From NCBI RefSeq assembly GCF_026016325.1, contig NZ_CP087203.1, forward strand, positions 5,084,001-5,148,000: a stretch of DNA of 64,000 nt, given 5' to 3'. The stretch comes from Pseudomonas sp. B21-056 (GTDB taxonomy: Bacteria > Pseudomonadota > Gammaproteobacteria > Pseudomonadales > Pseudomonadaceae). The notes beneath the pieces were generated by a model. It was not told the DNA's origin and made no database searches. It saw only the letters and a list, made by a program, of their open reading frames with translations. Position numbers and translations under genes: made by a program. The number at the start of each line of letters is the position of its first letter. Within the stretch, counting starts at the first letter, position 1. Shown in pieces: positions 43,791 through 53,270 of the stretch.

Positions 43791-46328
43791 TCATGAGCGC
43801 TGGTTCAGCGGGTCAGCCTCGGCTGGCGAACTGTCCGCCAGACTGTCCGGCGTGCAGCGCAGGTCGCCGATCATCAGCACATCGCCTTCGACGCTGGCGC
43901 TTTGCGGGTCGAGGCGGAATCGACAGAACAACTCGTTGCCGTAGCGCACCTCCAGGGTCGGCGAGGCGGCGTTCATTTCCATGGAGAAGAATCCGTCCGC
44001 CTCACTGACCCCGCGGCTGGCGTGGTTGATCACGTGATGGCCCTTGAGCGGCTGCCCCTGCTCGTCCAGCAGGCGTCCGAGCACGGTCACGGTTTTCATC
44101 ACGCTGACCTTGCGGTAGTCGACACCGCCCTTGTTCAGGTGATAACGGGTGCGTGCCGGCTCGATGCTCGCCGCCGGTGGATGCACGCCCTCGAAGTCGA
44201 AGGTCACCATGCTGTTTCGGTAGGCGGTGATCGGCACAAAGTTACGGCCCGGGTGCAACAAGGTGCTGCCGCCCGTCAGGTCATCGGCACGCAGGATGAT
44301 GTTGTCCAGGTCGGTTTCCACGTCGACGATCATCCCCGCGCCACGCCCCTGGGGCACACCGGTGAAAACGGCTTTCTGGCCGCCGACCGCCACCGTGCTG
44401 CTCAGGTTCAGGCCGCCGGTGAGGTTGTCGTTATAGGACGAGCGCTGGAGGAAGCCGTCGCCGTAGAGCGATTCGGTGCTGAAACTGGCGATACCGGACA
44501 GGCCCACGCCATAGGTGTCGGCCAGTGCCGTGCCAGAGACGCTTTGCAACACGTGGTCCTGGAGGTCACGGCGATAGGTCAGCGACGCGTTGTTGTCCCG
44601 CGTCCCCTCGCGGGAGGTGCGGGTGCCGATGCTGCCGGACCAGTATTCGCCCGGTCCACCCAAGGCCACGCTGACGCTCAGGTCCACGCCGCGATTGCGT
44701 CGGTCGTTGGTGCTCGAGGTGCCGGGGCGGTCGAACAGCGACAGCCGCCAGTTGGCATCGCTTCCGCGCAGCTTGCCACGCTGGGTCCAGCCCAGGTCCA
44801 GGCCGGCACCCTCGACGTTGCCTTCGCTGTAGGCCAGCCGTCCGTTGACCGAAGACTTGTTGCTCAGGCGATGATTGACCGACAGCGACGAGTTGCTGGT
44901 CTGGCCGACGAAGACGTTGCGTTGCCGGATGCGGGTGCCGTCCGGCAGGGTCTCGTAAGTGTTGCGGGTATCCAGCCAACTGCGGTTGTGGCTGGCGACG
45001 AGGCTGCCTTGGCCGTAGCTGTACAGGCCTTGCACGTCCATGCCGTTGCCGTACTGCTCGGTCTGGTAGACGTTGGCGTACAGGCTGGTGTGGGAGGCCA
45101 GCGTCCAGTCTATCGACGTGCCCACTTGCAGCTTGTCCTGCACCTGGCGCGTCGAGCCGCCGAGAATCACCCGGGGGTGCAGCAGGTAGTTGACGCCGAG
45201 CCCCGCCGTCGTGAACCCCGAGGGTTGCTCTTCCCAGTTGCTCCAGAGCCTGGTTTCCCGGCCGGCGAACAGGTTGTAGCGCCAGCGCTCCTCGGTGCTG
45301 CTCCAATTGTTCGGTTTGTAGACCAGTTCCTGGCTGGTGGCGGTGGTTTGCCCGTCCTCGATCAGCCGCACTTCCACTTCATAAATGCCGCCGGGCAGCG
45401 GACGGGTGTCCAGGCTCTGCAAGCCTGCGCTGACGGCCTGGGTGTTGATCAGCAGGCCGCTGCGATAAATCTCCACCGAAGCCTGACGGCTCGCGGTGAC
45501 GTAAATGGGGTAGACGCTGGGTTTCGGATTTTCGATCACCAGGCTGTCGGAGCTGCCGTACATCACGCCCAATGCGGTGTCCGGGTTGGCACCGAACGAA
45601 CGGATCTGACGGTTCAAGCCATCGGAGCTGGGGGTGAAATAACCCAGGCGGAAAAAGTTGCCTTCCAACTCACGTTGAGTAAAGAGTTCATGGACGGCGT
45701 GGTAGATCTTGTCGTCCGGCCCGCCCAGGCGTGAGAGCTGGAGGTCCAAAGACTGGCTCCAGTTGCCGACGCTGGAACTGGCGTTGAGGCCATAGCGCCC
45801 CCCGGTGTCCTGTTCCTGGCCACCGTTGAGGTTGAGTTGGTTGTTGAAGATCAGGCCGAGGCTGCCGCCCTGGGGCTGATCGTGATAACGCTGGGCTTCG
45901 GTGCTGCGCTCGATATCCCGGGTGAGGATCGACACGAGTGAGTTTTCAAGACTGTAGTGCACCGCAAGCAAACCGGCGGTGCAGTTCTTTTCACAGGCAC
46001 CTAGCAGTTGTCCTTGTTTGAGTGTTTGCTCCCATTGGTCCCGCTCGGCGGCCTTGATCGTGCTGTCGTGGGTGTCGGTGAACTCAAGCAGGGTAATGCG
46101 ATCATCCCGCGTCAAGACCACCATGGCTTCACCGAGGTACTGTTGATTGAGCTCAATACGAACGGCCAGAGGCACATCGAAAAAGTGCGCTTCAAACTCC
46201 GCCGGCAGGCCCTTGGCCTGGGCCAGCAGGCTACTCGGCGTGGTACCGGGGGCAGTCGGCGCGGCCAATGCGCTCGCGCACAACAACAGCGCGAGCGCAC
46301 CCGCGATGGGTGTCATCGGTAACATCAA
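43791..46328 (-). CDS. Outer-membrane usher, CS1 (alternative chaperone-usher) type
   Basis: This 845-residue protein has a signal peptide (ending ALAAP) and the CooC/CfaC-type usher layout: N-terminal periplasmic region with a Cys pair (GACEKNC), a long beta-barrel (about 170-620) of alternating strands, then C-terminal plug-like domains (DVETDLDNIILRADDL, GRLLDEQGQPLKGHHVI, CRFRLD). It would secrete and assemble the subunits at the outer membrane. It lies between the major pilin and the tip adhesins, the usual order in CS1-type operons. Confidence 0.9.
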   Translation of the reverse strand: MMLPMTPIAGALALLLCASALAAPTAPGTTPSSLLAQAKGLPAEFEAHFFDVPLAVRIELNQQYLGEAMVVLTRDDRITLLEFTDTHDSTIKAAERDQWEQTLKQGQLLGACEKNCTAGLLAVHYSLENSLVSILTRDIERSTEAQRYHDQPQGGSLGLIFNNQLNLNGGQEQDTGGRYGLNASSSVGNWSQSLDLQLSRLGGPDDKIYHAVHELFTQRELEGNFFRLGYFTPSSDGLNRQIRSFGANPDTALGVMYGSSDSLVIENPKPSVYPIYVTASRQASVEIYRSGLLINTQAVSAGLQSLDTRPLPGGIYEVEVRLIEDGQTTATSQELVYKPNNWSSTEERWRYNLFAGRETRLWSNWEEQPSGFTTAGLGVNYLLHPRVILGGSTRQVQDKLQVGTSIDWTLASHTSLYANVYQTEQYGNGMDVQGLYSYGQGSLVASHNRSWLDTRNTYETLPDGTRIRQRNVFVGQTSNSSLSVNHRLSNKSSVNGRLAYSEGNVEGAGLDLGWTQRGKLRGSDANWRLSLFDRPGTSSTNDRRNRGVDLSVSVALGGPGEYWSGSIGTRTSREGTRDNNASLTYRRDLQDHVLQSVSGTALADTYGVGLSGIASFSTESLYGDGFLQRSSYNDNLTGGLNLSSTVAVGGQKAVFTGVPQGRGAGMIVDVETDLDNIILRADDLTGGSTLLHPGRNFVPITAYRNSMVTFDFEGVHPPAASIEPARTRYHLNKGGVDYRKVSVMKTVTVLGRLLDEQGQPLKGHHVINHASRGVSEADGFFSMEMNAASPTLEVRYGNELFCRFRLDPQSASVEGDVLMIGDLRCTPDSLADSSPAEADPLNQRS

Positions 46329-46441
46329 CGGACTCTCATAATCAGCGAGCTTTCGGGGTGTTTCAGGTTCAGGCCGACCGGCTGGGGAGAACCGGTCGGC
46401 CTGCTGCTGGCGAGGTGAGGCTCACCGGGCAATGAACAGCC

Positions 46442-46927
46442 TTACGGGCGCGGCACGGCGTCGAAGATGACGGTCATGTCGGCGGTGTACAGGCCATTCT
46501 GGGTGGCGAGCGGCTTGGCCGGAACGATGGTCATCTCGGCCTGGGTGCCCGGGGTGGAGGTTGCGTCGTCGACCACTTCCTGGGACAGGGCGCTCAGGGT
46601 AACGCCGTTGAAGGAGGTGGTCAGGGCGATAGCATCGCGGCCGTTGTACAGCGAAGCCGGACCGCCTTCGATGTAGGCATTGACCGAACCCTCGGTGTTC
46701 TTCACGTCGTAGGTCTGACGCAGCGAAGTCAGGGTGCCGTTGACCGTGTTGTAGGTCATGGTTTCATCCTTACCCCAGTTCGCGTCACGGGGCTGCACAT
46801 GAAACTGCATGGTCGGGATATTCGCGGTGATGTGGATCGCCGAGCGTGCATCATCGGCGGCGAAGGCCAGCGAAGAACTCAGGGCCGCGGCGGTCAGGGA
46901 GGCGGCGGTTACGATTTTCATGAGCAT
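46442..46927 (-). CDS. CS1-type major fimbrial subunit
   Basis: This 161-residue protein has a signal peptide ending in AFAA and the CS1 major pilin plan: DDARSAIHITANIPTMQFHV near the mature N-terminus, QTYDVKNTEGSVNAYIEG, and a C-terminal strand MTVIFDAVPRP used for donor-strand exchange. It is the first gene of the operon and is followed by the usher, consistent with being the major shaft subunit. The start (MLMKIV) has AGG 8 bp upstream; a second ATG three codons earlier is possible. Confidence 0.88.
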   Translation of the reverse strand: MLMKIVTAASLTAAALSSSLAFAADDARSAIHITANIPTMQFHVQPRDANWGKDETMTYNTVNGTLTSLRQTYDVKNTEGSVNAYIEGGPASLYNGRDAIALTTSFNGVTLSALSQEVVDDATSTPGTQAEMTIVPAKPLATQNGLYTADMTVIFDAVPRP

Positions 46928-47248
46928 TGTTAACACCTGTTCATAGCAATAAAGAGAGAAGGGTCGAAGTTGCCCGCCAATACAGCTTGGCGTGCTCCCT
47001 CAACGCCGGTGCATGATCGTCGCTCTTTAATTAAAAATAAGCAGGAAAGTTCGCAGAGTCATGTAGTAAATCGCGCATACAAAACAACGAAAAATACGCG
47101 TTTTTTGATAAAGCGTAACTTTGAATGTAAGAGACTTCCGACATTTCTGCTAGTTGCCGTTAAAACACCCAGACACCCATCCGGTTTCGTCCCGCATACA
47201 TAAGGGATTCAGGTAAGGTCTTGTTTCACCTCATGCAAAACGTAACTA
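46928..47248. promoter_or_regulatory. AT-rich intergenic region upstream of the fimbrial operon
   Basis: This region is markedly AT-richer than the rest of the window, with runs such as TTTAATTAAAAAT near 47025 and GCGTTTTTTGATAAAG near 47100. It is likely to hold the fimbrial promoter and suits silencing by MvaT-type proteins (inference). No ORF is supported. Confidence 0.5.
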
Positions 47249-47312
47249 CGATATATCTTTTAACAAAGATATATCTATAGTCGAAGATATATCTGAAGTC
47301 AAAGATATATCT
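47249..47312. promoter_or_regulatory. Four-copy palindromic operator array (AGATATATCT, 18-bp period)
   Basis: Copies start at 47249 (CGATATATCT, one mismatch), 47267, 47285 and 47303, exactly 18 bp apart. Each has a self-complementary core. The array ends 33 bp before the PadR-family regulator gene. It probably binds that regulator and autoregulates the operon. In E. coli the PadR-type YqjI/NfeR represses yqjH through TATA-containing inverted repeats. Confidence 0.75.
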
Positions 47313-47345
47313 CGGTTCTATTGATGCAGAACAGAGAGCAGATAG

Positions 47346-47927
47346 ATGCCAGTTCCTTATTCTTCTTCCATTCGCGAACAGGGTCATCACGATGGCTTCG
47401 AACGACGCCCGCCGGGCCGTGAGCGCGGCGGGCGCAGCCCACGGGTGTTCGCCGCCGGCGAGCTGAAATTGCTGCTGTTGGCCTTGATCGCCGAAAAACC
47501 TTGTCACGGTTATGAGTTGATTCGCCAGATCGAGGCCATGTTCGACGGTGCCTACACCCCGAGTCCCGGCGTGATCTACCCCACCCTGACCCACCTGGAA
47601 ATGAGTAAGATGGTCAGCGGAGACGCCGAGGGTGGGAAAAAATGCTACAGCGCGACCGACGTCGGACGTCGATGCCTTCAAGACCAGGCCGAGGCGCTGG
47701 ACGGCGTGCGGATACGCATTGAAGCCAGCAAACGCATCCTGCGCGAGCAGGATCGACCGGTGGAAATCCATGAAGCGGTGGGTAACCTGCGTCGTGCCCT
47801 GCAGAGGCACCAGGATCGCTGGAGCCCGGAAGAAATCCTGCGGATACGCGACCTGCTCAACGGCACCGCCAAAGCCATCATCGACGGCCCTGACCGGCCA
47901 CCTGTTTCGGAGTCAAGCGATGACTGA
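47346..47927 (+). CDS. PadR-family transcriptional regulator (YqjI/NfeR-like)
   Basis: This 193-residue protein has a winged helix-turn-helix of the PadR type: LKLLLLALIAEKPCHGYELI, then YTPSPGVIYPTLTHLE and GGKKCYSATDVG. A C-terminal dimerisation helix follows. The N-terminal extension is short on histidines compared with E. coli YqjI, so nickel sensing is not assured. Its stop overlaps the start of the siderophore-interacting protein gene by 8 bp, so the two form an operon as yqjI/yqjH-like genes. It probably represses via the array immediately upstream. Confidence 0.88.
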   Translation: MPVPYSSSIREQGHHDGFERRPPGRERGGRSPRVFAAGELKLLLLALIAEKPCHGYELIRQIEAMFDGAYTPSPGVIYPTLTHLEMSKMVSGDAEGGKKCYSATDVGRRCLQDQAEALDGVRIRIEASKRILREQDRPVEIHEAVGNLRRALQRHQDRWSPEEILRIRDLLNGTAKAIIDGPDRPPVSESSDD

Positions 47928-48705
47928 AATCGATCCAAACACCATTCACCGTGTCAGCCACGAGATCAAGCGTCGGCGCCTGCAAGTCCTGCGGGTGGTG
48001 GACCTGACCCCGCGCATGCGCCGCATCACCGTCGGCGGGCCGGAGCTGGCCGGGTTCGTCAGCCTGGGCACGGATGATCATGTAAAACTGTTTTTCCCGC
48101 AGACCGCCGAGGAACGGGTCGCCCTGGAAACCTTCGATCCCGGTGCCGGCAAGGCCCAGGGCGCGCTGCCGGAAATGCGCGACTACACCCCGCGCCGCTA
48201 TGACCTGGACACCCTGGAGCTGGACCTCGATTTCGTGCTCCACGGCGACGGCCCCGCCGCGACTTGGGCGGCCCAGGCTGCGCCCGGGCAATACCTCAAC
48301 ATCGGTGGGCCGCGGGGCTCGATGATCGTGCCGGACATCTTCGACAGCTACCTGTTGATCGGCGACGAAACCGCTCTCCCCGCCATCGCCCGCCGCCTCG
48401 AAGGCCTGGCGTCCAACCGGCGTGCGCTGGTGGTGGTGGAGGTGGAAAACGGCGCCGAGCAGCAAGTCTTGCAAAGCCCGGCGCAGGTGCATGTGATCTG
48501 GGTGCTGCGCGAAGGTCGCCCGGACAACCTGCTGACCACCGTGCGCCAACTGGAAGTGCCGGGCGGCAAGCTGTACGCCTGGGTCGCCACCGAAAGCAAG
48601 GTATCGCGGCAGATTCGCAAGGTGTTGCTGGAGGAGAAAGGCTTGGATCAGGATTTTGTGAAGGCTGCGGGTTATTGGAAGGCGGACGGTAGCGAGGAAG
48701 AATAA
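47920..48705 (+). CDS. Siderophore-interacting protein (YqjH/ViuB-like ferric reductase)
   Basis: This 261-residue protein has an FAD-binding beta-barrel with DYTPRRYD (the RxYS/T-like FAD motif) and a C-terminal NAD(P)H-binding domain beginning SYLLIGDETALPAIARRLE and ending WVATESKVSRQIRKVL. The family reduces ferric-siderophores to release iron in the cytoplasm. The start at 47920 overlaps the regulator stop; the longer open frame inside padR is rejected. Confidence 0.9.
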   Translation: MTEIDPNTIHRVSHEIKRRRLQVLRVVDLTPRMRRITVGGPELAGFVSLGTDDHVKLFFPQTAEERVALETFDPGAGKAQGALPEMRDYTPRRYDLDTLELDLDFVLHGDGPAATWAAQAAPGQYLNIGGPRGSMIVPDIFDSYLLIGDETALPAIARRLEGLASNRRALVVVEVENGAEQQVLQSPAQVHVIWVLREGRPDNLLTTVRQLEVPGGKLYAWVATESKVSRQIRKVLLEEKGLDQDFVKAAGYWKADGSEEE

Positions 48706-48732
48706 AAAGCCCCACAGATTCAACACAAATCC

Positions 48733-48912
48733 TGTGGCGAGGGAGCCTGCTCTCGCTGGGCTCTGTAGGAGCTGTCGAGCGAAGCGAGGCTGCGATCTTT
48801 CCACTGACGCTTGAGTCTCAAGCGAAAGATCAAAAGATCAAAAGATCGCAGCCTCGCTTCGCTCGACAGCTCCTACAAGGCGCGTCCAGCGGGAGCAAGC
48901 TCCCTTGCCACA
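48733..48912. repeat. Nested REP: R3 doublet inside an R4 doublet
   Basis: The outer R4-type ends lie at 48733 (TGTGGCGAGGGAGCCTGCTC) and 48912. An R3 doublet occupies 48765-48876 between them. This is the second nesting of R3 in another REP family in this window. Confidence 0.88.
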
Positions 48913-48946
48913 GGAATCGTCCGATAGTTCACAGGTGCCCTCACCC

Positions 48947-49414
48947 ATGCTTTTCCTGATCGCCTACATCAGCAGCGTCGTGCTGATCAATTACGCCTTC
49001 TCCGCCGCGCCGCACCTGGACATCATCTGGTCGGCCTGGGGTGGCCTGGTGTTTATCCTGCGGGACATGGTGCAGACCCGCTTCGGCCATGGCGCCATCG
49101 TCGCGATGCTCGCAGCGCTGGTGCTGTCCTACGTCACCTCGGACCCGACCATCGCCCTGGCCAGCGCCACGGCGTTCGCGGTGTCCGAATGCATCGACTG
49201 GCTGGTGTTCACCATCACCAAGCGTCCGTTGCACGATCGGTTGTGGATCAGTTCGGCATTGAGCATTCCACTCGACACCTTCATTTTCTTCGGCCTGATC
49301 GACGCCCTGACCCCTCCGGTGGTGATCACCGCCCTGGCTTCGAAATTCGCCGGGGTCACCGTCGTCTGGCTGATCATGGCCTGGCGTTTACGCAAACAGG
49401 CCGTCGCCGGCTGA
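48947..49414 (+). CDS. VUT-family membrane protein (queuosine-precursor-transporter-like)
   Basis: This 155-residue integral membrane protein has about five helices. Segments resemble the VUT/YhhQ family: GGLVFILRDMVQTRFGH, TAFAVSECIDWLVFT and SSALSIPLDTFIFF. Family members import queuosine precursors, but this short version is not proven to do so. The start is placed at MLFLIAYI because the upstream extension begins in REP sequence. Confidence 0.8.
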   Translation: MLFLIAYISSVVLINYAFSAAPHLDIIWSAWGGLVFILRDMVQTRFGHGAIVAMLAALVLSYVTSDPTIALASATAFAVSECIDWLVFTITKRPLHDRLWISSALSIPLDTFIFFGLIDALTPPVVITALASKFAGVTVVWLIMAWRLRKQAVAG

Positions 49415-49516
49415 AGCCAAACCCCGTGGTTCATGTAAAATGCCGCGCTTTCTCCCTATGGGAAGCTCGCCCGGCGCGCAACCCTCGATGATCCGCTCCT
49501 GTTTGAGGACCTTCAG

Positions 49517-50698
49517 ATGACCCGTATCGGAACTCCCTTGTCGCCCACCGCGACCCGCGTTTTGTTGTGTGGCAGCGGTGAGCTGGGCAAGGAAGTGGTA
49601 ATCGAATTGCAGCGCCTGGGCGTCGAAGTGATCGCCGTGGACCGCTACGCCAACGCACCGGCCATGCAAGTGGCCCATCGCAGCCATGTGATCAACATGC
49701 TCGACGGCGCCGCCCTACGTGCAGTGATCGAGGCCGAGAAGCCGCACTTCATCGTGCCGGAAATCGAAGCCATCGCCACCGCCACCCTGGTGGAACTGGA
49801 AGCCGAAGGCTTCACCGTGATCCCCACCGCCCGCGCCGCGCAACTGACCATGAACCGTGAAGGCATCCGGCGCCTGGCCGCCGAAGAGTTGGGCCTGCCG
49901 ACTTCGCCGTACTTCTTCGCCGACACCGTGGAAGACTATCGTAAAGCCGTGGAGACCCTGGGCTTCCCGTGCGTGGTCAAGCCGGTGATGAGTTCGTCGG
50001 GCAAAGGCCAGAGCCTGTTGCGCAGCAGCGATGACGTGCAGAAAGCCTGGGACTACGCCCAGGAGGGCGGCCGGGCCGGCAAGGGTCGGGTGATCATCGA
50101 AGGCTTTATCGACTTCGACTACGAAATCACCCTGCTCACCGTGCGCCATGTCGGCGGCACGACCTTCTGTGCACCGGTCGGTCACCGTCAGGAGAAAGGC
50201 GACTATCAGGAATCCTGGCAGCCCCAGGCCATGAGCCCGGCGGCCCTGGCTGAATCCGAGCGCGTCGCCAAGGCAGTGACCGAGGCCCTGGGTGGTCGCG
50301 GGATGTTCGGCGTCGAGTTGTTCATCAAGGGCGATCAGGTGTGGTTCAGCGAAGTCTCGCCACGCCCCCACGACACTGGCTTGGTGACGCTGATTTCCCA
50401 GGACCTGTCGCAGTTCGCCTTGCATGCCCGCGCCATTCTCGGCCTGCCGATCCCGCTGATCCGCCAGTTCGGTCCGTCGGCGTCGGCGGTGATCCTGGTC
50501 GAAGGCCAGTCGACCCAGACCGCTTTCGCCAACCTCGGCGTCGCCCTGAGCGAACCGGACACCGCCCTGCGCCTGTTCGGCAAACCGGAAGTCAACGGCC
50601 AACGCCGCCTGGGCGTGGCCCTGGCCCGCGACGAGTCCATCGAAGCCGCCCGCGCCAAGGCGACCCGGGCTTCGCAGGCGGTGAAGATCGAGTTGTAA
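49517..50698 (+). CDS. purT: Formate-dependent phosphoribosylglycinamide formyltransferase
   Basis: This 393-residue ATP-grasp enzyme makes formyl-GAR from GAR, formate and ATP (the third step of purine synthesis, alternative to PurN). The N-terminal [20 protein letters not shown], central ATP-grasp [13 protein letters not shown] and C-terminal [14 protein letters not shown] are characteristic. GAGGA lies before the ATG. It is a single gene. Confidence 0.97.
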   Translation: MTRIGTPLSPTATRVLLCGSGELGKEVVIELQRLGVEVIAVDRYANAPAMQVAHRSHVINMLDGAALRAVIEAEKPHFIVPEIEAIATATLVELEAEGFTVIPTARAAQLTMNREGIRRLAAEELGLPTSPYFFADTVEDYRKAVETLGFPCVVKPVMSSSGKGQSLLRSSDDVQKAWDYAQEGGRAGKGRVIIEGFIDFDYEITLLTVRHVGGTTFCAPVGHRQEKGDYQESWQPQAMSPAALAESERVAKAVTEALGGRGMFGVELFIKGDQVWFSEVSPRPHDTGLVTLISQDLSQFALHARAILGLPIPLIRQFGPSASAVILVEGQSTQTAFANLGVALSEPDTALRLFGKPEVNGQRRLGVALARDESIEAARAKATRASQAVKIEL

Positions 50699-50717
50699 GG
50701 CTGCACACTAACGCCCT

Positions 50718-50832
50718 GTTGATCGTTCCCACGCTCCGCGTGGGAACGCCTCTGCGGACGCTCCGCGTTCGGCTCTTTGGGACGCGGAGCGTCCCGGGCT
50801 GCATTCCCACGCTGAGCGTGGGAACGATCAAC
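50718..50832. repeat. Palindromic intergenic repeat, family R5
   Basis: The outer inverted arms are GTTGATCGTTCCCACGCTC and its complement, with inner GCGTGGGAACG and GACGCGGAGCGTCC hairpins. It lies between convergent purT and gcd and may act as a bidirectional terminator. Confidence 0.88.
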
Positions 50833-50855
50833 AAGCTCATGAGCGCCGGCCTGGC

Positions 50856-53270
50856 TTATTCCGGCAGCTTGTACGCAATCACATAGTCACCCTGCTTCGT
50901 CCCCAGTGAACCATGACCACCCGCAACGACCAGCACGTATTGCTTGCCGTCCTTGCCGGTGTAGGTCATCGGCGTGGTCTGGGCGCCAGCGGGCAGGCGG
51001 CCTTCCCACAGTTGCTTGCCGTTTTTCACGTCATAGGCACGCAGGTACTGGTCGAGGGTGCCACTCAGGAACGCCACGCCACCGGCGGTGGTGAACGTGC
51101 CGCCCAGGCTCGGTACGCCCATGCTCAGTGGGATCGGAACCGGCGAGCTGTCGCGCACGGTGCCGTTCTTGTGTTTCCACAGGGTCTTGTTGTTGGTCAG
51201 GTCGACCGCGGCCACGTAACCCCAGGCAGGCGCCTGGCAAGGCAGGCCCATTGGCGAGAGCAGCGCTTCGAGGATCACGCCATACGGCGCGCCCTTGTTC
51301 GGCTGTACGCCTTCGGTTTCGCTCTTGCGGCCCGGGCCACCGGCCACTTCGGCCGCCGGTACCAGCTTGGACTTGAACGCCATGTAGCTCGGGTTGACGA
51401 AGGCGATCTGGCGCACCGGGTCAACCGAGATACCGCCCCAGTCGAACACGCCAAAGTTACCCGGATAAACGATCGAACCCTGCAACGATGGCGGCGTGTA
51501 CATGCCGTCATAACGCAGCGACTTGAAGTCGATCCGGCAGAGCATCTGGTCGAACGGGGTCACGCCCCACATGTCGCGTTCCTTGAGGACCGGCGGCACG
51601 AAGTTCAGGTCGGACATCGGCTGGGTCGGCGAGGTATGGTCGCCTTCCACCGCGCCTTGCGGCACCGGGATCTCCTTGATCGGGATAATCGGCTGGCCGT
51701 TGCTGCGATCCAGCACGTAGATGCTGCCCTGCTTGGTCGAGGCCAGTACGGCCGGTTTCACGCCATCGGTGGTCTTCATGTCCATCAGGGTCGGTTGACC
51801 GCCGACGTCCATGTCCCACAGGTCGTGGTGGGTAAACTGGAAGTACCAGCGCACCTTGCCGGTGGCGATGTCCAGCGCAGTCAGGCCAGCGGAGTATTTT
51901 TCCGACTCCGGGGTACGCATCCCGCCGAACTGGTCAGGGGTCTGGTTGCCCATCGGCAGGTAGAGCATGCCGAGTTTTTCATCGACGCTGAACATGGACC
52001 ACATGTTCGGCGAGTTGCGGGTGTAGGTCTGGCCTTCGGCAATCGGCGTGGTGTCGTCCGGCTTGCCGCTGTCCCAGTTCCACACCAGCTGGCCGGTGTG
52101 CACGTCATAGGCACGGATCACGCCGCTGGGCTCGTCGGTGGAAACGTTGTCGGTGACGTGGCCGCCGATCACCACCAGGTTCTGGGTGACGGCCGGAGGC
52201 GACGTGGAGTAGTAACCACCGGCCGTGAAGCCACCGATGTTGGCGCTCAGGTCGACCTGGCCTTTGTCACCGAAGTCTTCACACATCTTGCCGGTGTCGG
52301 CATCGAGGGCGATCAGGCGGGTGTCGGCGGTCGGCAGGAAGATCCGACGTGGGCACACGGTGCTGGCCGGCGTGGTGCTGGCGGCGCCGGTAGGGCTTTG
52401 CTCGGCAGAGGCGTACACGGCGTCATCGTGATAGGTCACGCCACGGCAGGTCATGTGCGCCCAACCCTTGAAGTTTTCCGCCTTCTGCGTGGAAAGCTTC
52501 GGATCGAAACGCCAGATTTCCTTGCCGGTTTCCGGCTCCAGGGCAATCACCTGGCTGTGGGGCGTGCACACGTAGAGCATGCCGTTGACCTTCAGCGGGG
52601 TGTTCTCGGCGGTGGTCTCACCCGGGTCGTTCGGTCCCGGCAGGTCGCCGGTGCGATAGGTCCAGGCCGGCACCAGTTTGCTGACGTTCTGCGGGGTGAT
52701 CTGCGCCAGCGGCGAATAACGGTCGCCATGGGCGCTACGGCCGTAGGAGTTCCAGTCGCCATCAGGCATTGCCGGTGCGGGGTTGGTCATGCCGGATACG
52801 CTGTCGCGGTCCAGTTGGCCCTTGATTTCACCGGGGTTGGTGAACTGGCTGGCGAGCGCGACGACACCGGCGATGACCACGGCGGCGCCCAGTGCGCGGG
52901 TACCCATCGGTGACGCGTCGGCGGTCAACAGCGGACGGCGGAACCAGGGCAACAACATAACGATGCCCAAGGCGAACAGCATCGCCAAGCGTGGCACCAG
53001 TTGCCACCAGTCCAGGCCCACTTCCCACAACGCCCAAACCGTACTGGCGAACAGCACCAGCGCGTACAGGCCCAGGGCCGCGCGACGGGCCATGATCAGT
53101 AGCACGCCGGTCAATGCCAGGCCGATACCGGCCAGCAGGTAATACCACGAACCGCCAAGCGTGCTCAGCTTGACCCCGCCGGCCAACAGGGCCAAGCCCA
53201 TCAACAGAAGCAGAATGCCGAGCAGGCTCGGTAGCAGACGGCCTCGATTCAAAGCACCTTCAGTGCTCAT
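50856..53270 (-). CDS. gcd: Membrane-bound PQQ-dependent glucose dehydrogenase
   Basis: This is an 804-residue protein. Five N-terminal membrane helices (to about residue 140) anchor a periplasmic beta-propeller quinoprotein domain. Landmarks are WNSYGRSAHGDRYSPLAQI, TPLKVNGMLYVCTPHSQVIALE, GWAHMTCRGVTYHDD and GKDGKQYVLVVAGGHGSLGTK. It oxidises glucose to gluconolactone in the periplasm, passing electrons to ubiquinone, and causes acidification and phosphate solubilisation. Related quinate/shikimate dehydrogenases look similar, but length and segments favour Gcd. Confidence 0.93.
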   Translation of the reverse strand: MSTEGALNRGRLLPSLLGILLLLMGLALLAGGVKLSTLGGSWYYLLAGIGLALTGVLLIMARRAALGLYALVLFASTVWALWEVGLDWWQLVPRLAMLFALGIVMLLPWFRRPLLTADASPMGTRALGAAVVIAGVVALASQFTNPGEIKGQLDRDSVSGMTNPAPAMPDGDWNSYGRSAHGDRYSPLAQITPQNVSKLVPAWTYRTGDLPGPNDPGETTAENTPLKVNGMLYVCTPHSQVIALEPETGKEIWRFDPKLSTQKAENFKGWAHMTCRGVTYHDDAVYASAEQSPTGAASTTPASTVCPRRIFLPTADTRLIALDADTGKMCEDFGDKGQVDLSANIGGFTAGGYYSTSPPAVTQNLVVIGGHVTDNVSTDEPSGVIRAYDVHTGQLVWNWDSGKPDDTTPIAEGQTYTRNSPNMWSMFSVDEKLGMLYLPMGNQTPDQFGGMRTPESEKYSAGLTALDIATGKVRWYFQFTHHDLWDMDVGGQPTLMDMKTTDGVKPAVLASTKQGSIYVLDRSNGQPIIPIKEIPVPQGAVEGDHTSPTQPMSDLNFVPPVLKERDMWGVTPFDQMLCRIDFKSLRYDGMYTPPSLQGSIVYPGNFGVFDWGGISVDPVRQIAFVNPSYMAFKSKLVPAAEVAGGPGRKSETEGVQPNKGAPYGVILEALLSPMGLPCQAPAWGYVAAVDLTNNKTLWKHKNGTVRDSSPVPIPLSMGVPSLGGTFTTAGGVAFLSGTLDQYLRAYDVKNGKQLWEGRLPAGAQTTPMTYTGKDGKQYVLVVAGGHGSLGTKQGDYVIAYKLPE

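Noticed and set aside
47249..47312. Iteron-like array as a replication origin
   Set aside because: The units are palindromic and directly precede a PadR gene in a chromosomal context; no replication initiator gene is present, so an operator array fits better.
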